DNA of 64,000 bases from Comamonas sp. (lineage in GTDB: Bacteria > Pseudomonadota > Gammaproteobacteria > Burkholderiales > Burkholderiaceae_C), in the NCBI RefSeq assembly GCF_009360615.1, contig NZ_SPEY01000017.1, positions 1 through 64,000 of the forward strand, read 5' to 3'. Under the pieces are notes generated by a model. The model was not told where the DNA came from. It did no database searches and saw only the letters and a list, made by a program, of their open reading frames with translations. Shown piece after piece: positions 61,250-64,000 of the stretch (position 1 is its first letter; every line of letters begins with the position of its first letter). The position numbers and the translations under genes were made by a program.

Positions 61250-61756
61250 ATGGAAAAAGCGGAAATTAGGATTTCTGATGTGGCACGGATTTATGTGAAT
61301 TCAATTGAAGTAGGATCGATACCACTACAAGATTATTTAGATATGAGGAGAAAGGCTTTTCGAAACTATAAAAACTATATAGCTCAAGCATTTAATTATT
61401 TGCATACAGTTTTTATTGTAATGAGTAGAATTATTATGAGTGTTCCTGCAATTTGGTTTGCGATTGCATTAATTTTTACCCTTTTTGATTCAAGTATAAT
61501 TACAGATTTTTTTTCGCTTGTTCAATCTAATAGCCCGCAGCAGAATACAGATTTATTCATTTACATACTAAATAGATCATTGATCTTGAGTTCATTTCTA
61601 ACTTTGCTGATGTTTCCTCTTACTGGTTGTGATCTAACTAGGTATGGTTTTCAAGACAAATTTCAATTATCTGTAGCAAAACAGCTAATGAAAGAATTAG
61701 GAGAACCCGCATTGGGGACAATCGAAATTACATACACAAAAAAATCTGCATTGTAG
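61250..61756 (+). CDS. Membrane protein, unknown (168 aa)
   Basis: The start at 61250 has GGAG 7 nt upstream; an in-frame TTG 18 bp earlier is rejected. Membrane segments lie at about 55-80 and 103-127. No family was recognised. It is the first gene of a five-gene operon under the double-operator promoter. Confidence 0.6.
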   Translation: MEKAEIRISDVARIYVNSIEVGSIPLQDYLDMRRKAFRNYKNYIAQAFNYLHTVFIVMSRIIMSVPAIWFAIALIFTLFDSSIITDFFSLVQSNSPQQNTDLFIYILNRSLILSSFLTLLMFPLTGCDLTRYGFQDKFQLSVAKQLMKELGEPALGTIEITYTKKSAL

Positions 61757-61768
61757 GTGAATGAACCT

Positions 61769-62011
61769 ATGCCGACCAGTAGAGAAAGATATATAGAATT
61801 GCTCGAAACTTATAAAATAACCCAAGCAGAGAGTGCGGCTCTGATATGCGCAGAGACTAAAAGACCTTGTTCAGTTCGAACAGTTCGATCGTGGATTAAC
61901 GATCCTGATAAGCCGTCATCCCGTCCCTGTCCTGCATGGGCGGTTGAAGTATTAGAAAATGCTCTTTTGAACAATGCAACTACGAACATTAACTCCATGG
62001 CAGATAAATGA
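61769..62011 (+). CDS. Small HTH-type regulator (80 aa)
   Basis: The ATG at 61769 is preferred over a GTG 12 bp earlier, since AGGTG lies about 9 nt upstream. A helix-turn-helix is visible in the middle (YKITQAESAALICAETKRPC, then SVRTVRSWIND). It probably represses its own operon through the operators at 61179 and 61205. The stop overlaps the next start by 4 bp. Confidence 0.65.
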   Translation: MPTSRERYIELLETYKITQAESAALICAETKRPCSVRTVRSWINDPDKPSSRPCPAWAVEVLENALLNNATTNINSMADK

Positions 62012-62469
62012 ATTTACTTAACTTTATAGAAACTTATCCTTTTACTACCGGTCTTATTATAGGGACTGTATGCCTTGTTTTGCGTTTACTCAGACCGTTA
62101 ATCATTAGATTCGATTTTGTAGGAACACCATATTTTCACTATGCAGTTGTAAAAAAAATTCTCGAATCGGATCACACTGTTGTTATGTATGAAGTGAGTT
62201 CCAACGGGCACAAAAGTGTAATAGATGAAGAAAAATCCCAAAGAGTTTTTATCGAGGACCCATTAAGAGTCGAAGATGACTTTATGTTCTCAAAAGTCAC
62301 CCCGCATATACACTATGATCCAAAAACACTCAAAATTAAGGGTTATTTTCACTTATTAAGTCCTAAGATGGCTAAAGATAAATATTATGAAACCGTCTAC
62401 GAAGGTCAATTAGTACTGATAGAACATATACCGGCTTATAAAGAAAATTCTAAGGTTGAGGACAAATAA
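62008..62469 (+). CDS. Single-pass membrane protein, unknown (153 aa)
   Basis: One membrane segment (about 10-32) and a soluble part with beta strands (GTPYFHYAVVKKILE, VVMYEVSSNG). No family was recognised. It overlaps the HTH gene by 4 bp and is followed 2 bp later by another membrane gene, so coupling is tight. Confidence 0.6.
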   Translation: MNLLNFIETYPFTTGLIIGTVCLVLRLLRPLIIRFDFVGTPYFHYAVVKKILESDHTVVMYEVSSNGHKSVIDEEKSQRVFIEDPLRVEDDFMFSKVTPHIHYDPKTLKIKGYFHLLSPKMAKDKYYETVYEGQLVLIEHIPAYKENSKVEDK

Positions 62470-62471
62470 TC

Positions 62472-62882
62472 ATGATTACTAAAATTTTTGTGAACTCGCT
62501 GCTTATATTCGCCGGTTTCTATTGCATGTACATAATTGTTTATAACCTGATCCAGAAATTTATATTTCAACCTAAGCGAGATTTCGTTCATGCAATGAAT
62601 GCTCAAGTAACCAAATTATTAGACAAATCAGCTAATAAATATGGCTTAAAATCAGCATATACAATGGACGAAACTGTTGGCTCAACTACAAAAACGAAAG
62701 AAGCAGCCCAAGAAAAGTATGCCGTAGAGCTTTTAGCAAAATGCAAAGAGGAATTAAAAATGCACTCTTTTTACGTGGCTAACCAAGACGCAACTAAAGT
62801 AAGTGCGATCTGCATGGTGCCATTAGAAGATGAAAGCATAAAGGTTTATCACATTGTATTAAGCCCTAAATCCAAATCATGA
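62472..62882 (+). CDS. Single-pass membrane protein, unknown (136 aa)
   Basis: One membrane segment at about 4-26, then a helical and beta-type soluble part. GAGGACAAATAATC gives the SD. No family was recognised. It is the fourth of five genes in the double-operator operon. Confidence 0.6.
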   Translation: MITKIFVNSLLIFAGFYCMYIIVYNLIQKFIFQPKRDFVHAMNAQVTKLLDKSANKYGLKSAYTMDETVGSTTKTKEAAQEKYAVELLAKCKEELKMHSFYVANQDATKVSAICMVPLEDESIKVYHIVLSPKSKS

Positions 62883-62897
62883 ACCGAGGTTAATTTC

Positions 62898-63341
62898 ATG
62901 AGTGACATGGAGCAACCTGATCTTATTAAAGAGATGGGTGGTATAGAAGCAGCCAGAGCCGTGGTAACTGGAAAAGCCTCTCAAGATATTTTTTTTGATA
63001 TTGGTTTAAAGACTTTTTTCCAAATGGATAATCACGGCGAATGGAAGTATTGGGATGCAAAAAAAGAATCATGGTTGATATGTGATCCAAAGTCAGAGGA
63101 TGATCTTATTGATCACTCCCGTCTTTGGGTCGCAATTTGCAACTATACAAGGTCATTAACACTTGGTTCAAAAGTCGTTGCGTTCAAGCCTATGGAAGCT
63201 GAAATAAGGACAATTACACTAATTTATAACGATACTGGCATGGCGATGTTAGATGATTACTACCTCGTCCCTTTAGACCAAATCCGGCACCCTACAGAAG
63301 AAGAACTTAAATTGGGCAAACGTAGTGATACTGAGCCTTAA
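62898..63341 (+). CDS. Unknown soluble protein (147 aa)
   Basis: No export signal or membrane segment. An N-terminal helical part (LIKEMGGIEAARAVVTGKAS) is followed by a Trp-rich middle (NHGEWKYWDAKKESW). GAGG lies 11 nt before the ATG. It is the last gene of the operon that starts at 61250. Confidence 0.55.
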   Translation: MSDMEQPDLIKEMGGIEAARAVVTGKASQDIFFDIGLKTFFQMDNHGEWKYWDAKKESWLICDPKSEDDLIDHSRLWVAICNYTRSLTLGSKVVAFKPMEAEIRTITLIYNDTGMAMLDDYYLVPLDQIRHPTEEELKLGKRSDTEP

Positions 63342-63363
63342 AAAAACTTTCAAGCATCAGTGG

Positions 63364-63564
63364 TCAATATGAATTCCTTTGTTGTGAGTAGCGCACTTGA
63401 TTACCAATGAGTTGATAATTATCAATTGAATAATAATCACGACCATTATGTTCGATCCGTGTTTCGAGCCACTTATCATCTATAAGAACTTCAACCACAT
63501 CACCGCTTGTGAATTCAACACCATCACATTCAATACGACCAATAGCATTTTTTATAGCAGACAT
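63364..63564 (-). CDS. DUF5348-like small protein (66 aa)
   Basis: The sequence follows the DUF5348 pattern of a small all-beta domain: DGVEFTSGDVVEVLIDDKWL, then ETRIEHNGRDYYSIDN and LIGNQVRYSQ. GGAG lies before the ATG. Such proteins are found on plasmids and mobile elements; their function is unknown. Confidence 0.6.
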   Translation of the reverse strand: MSAIKNAIGRIECDGVEFTSGDVVEVLIDDKWLETRIEHNGRDYYSIDNYQLIGNQVRYSQQRNSY

Positions 63565-63611
63565 ACATTACTCCATGCGAACGATTAATTGATTGTTTCA
63601 AATAAACTAAA

Positions 63612-63776
63612 TCAAAGTTTTATTTTATGATTAGTAATGCTTGCACCACGATTGATAGTTTCCTCAGCTTTTTTTCTTGCTTCACTGTATTGGTTTTGAC
63701 CTTCTTTCAATGTTTTTTTAAAATTTTCAGCAGTCTCATCGAGCTTATTTGGAGAATCATTAACCTTTGTACTCAT
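63612..63776 (-). CDS. Very small helical protein (54 aa)
   Basis: The frame MSTKVNDSPNKLDETAENFK ... TNHKIKL is preceded by AAGGTGG about 7 nt before the ATG. It is a single charged helix (heptad-like Lys/Glu/Asn pattern) with no hydrophobic core. It overlaps a longer plus-strand frame that has no SD. A palindrome at 63846 lies upstream and may be its operator. Confidence 0.6.
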   Translation of the reverse strand: MSTKVNDSPNKLDETAENFKKTLKEGQNQYSEARKKAEETINRGASITNHKIKL

Positions 63777-63845
63777 ACTAGCCACCTTTATGGATTGATT
63801 AGCCCTTCAAGTGAAGGTAGTCGATAAATCATACTAACATGTTAA

Positions 63846-63863
63846 AATTGGTAAATACCAATT
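63846..63863. promoter_or_regulatory. Perfect inverted repeat upstream of the 54-aa gene
   Basis: AATTGGTA-AA-TACCAATT, 8-bp arms. It lies 70 bp upstream of the minus-strand start at 63776, a normal place for an operator; its regulator is unknown. Confidence 0.5.
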
Positions 63864-63876
63864 GAGTCCAGACCTT

Positions 63877-64000
63877 TTATAGACTCAAAAAACGGATGGT
63901 TTTTAAATTGTTTTTCAGCTCCCATTCCCCTACAAAATCTTCATTAGAGATGCCATTGTTTTTTGATGTTATATCCATCCATTCTTCAAAAGCGGCTTGG
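63877..64000 (-). CDS. Hypothetical protein, C-terminal 40 residues only
   Basis: An open frame enters from the right edge (QAAFEEWMDITSKNNGISNE...) and stops at 63877 after LSL. The composition is like a real gene (acidic, helical). The rest of the gene lies outside the window; no family can be given. Confidence 0.5.
   Translation of the reverse strand, partial: QAAFEEWMDITSKNNGISNEDFVGEWELKNNLKTIRFLSL

Noticed and set aside
63627-63827. 66-residue plus-strand frame rich in Phe/Ser
   Set aside because: Antisense shadow of the 54-residue minus-strand gene, which has a good SD.

Overview
The window looks like 64 kb of a large, AT-rich conjugative plasmid from a gamma-proteobacterium. An Acinetobacter-type (Moraxellaceae) host is my best guess, from the base composition by eye, the style of the transfer genes and the plasmid-borne accessory set. 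No search was possible, so the host is inferred. No replication initiator, rRNA, tRNA, insertion sequence or CRISPR array was seen. Both ends cut through genes.

Layout. (1) 1-7.3 kb: a type IV coupling protein (cut at the left end), a large membrane-anchored protein upstream of it, then a divergent operon of a Sel1-repeat protein, an unknown protein and a coupling-protein-like protein that has lost its ATPase motifs. (2) 7.3-18.2 kb: small membrane and secreted proteins, an ArdC-type antirestriction protein and an SppA-type protease. Five genes here (9253, 9985, 10550, 14370, 15258) share the same promoter (TTGCNT, exactly 17 bp, TANNAT) and the same ~130-nt structured leader ending in an identical ribosome-binding site; four or five end in look-alike terminators. 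This repeated cassette design is the strongest candidate for an undescribed system. (3) 18.2-26.5 kb: a phage-like repressor with a probable operator, small unknown genes, NAD-dependent DNA ligase LigA, and a ParA-ParB partition operon. (4) 26.5-34.2 kb: an H-NS-like protein with two DNA-binding modules, an S24 (LexA/CI-like) repressor, a tyrosine recombinase, and a 34-bp loxP-like inverted-repeat site 1.3 kb from the recombinase gene. (5) 34.3-58.3 kb, mostly minus strand: the mating-pair apparatus, with three tandem TraG_N paralogues (one fused to two cell-wall hydrolase domains), topoisomerase III, and a TraN-like adhesin split into three separately exported proteins; upstream of these lie helical-repeat proteins, an HTH protein and an AT-hook protein. 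(6) 58.3-64 kb: small unknown genes, a membrane-bound FtsH-type M41 protease without its ATPase, and an operon behind a promoter with two identical operators.

How it fits together: TraG/TraN-type proteins build and stabilise the mating junction, the coupling protein feeds DNA to it, and TopB, LigA, ParAB and the recombinase would maintain and resolve the DNA. H-NS-like, S24, CI-like and HTH proteins give several control layers. The five-leader regulon, which includes ArdC, may be a co-regulated establishment or anti-defence set.
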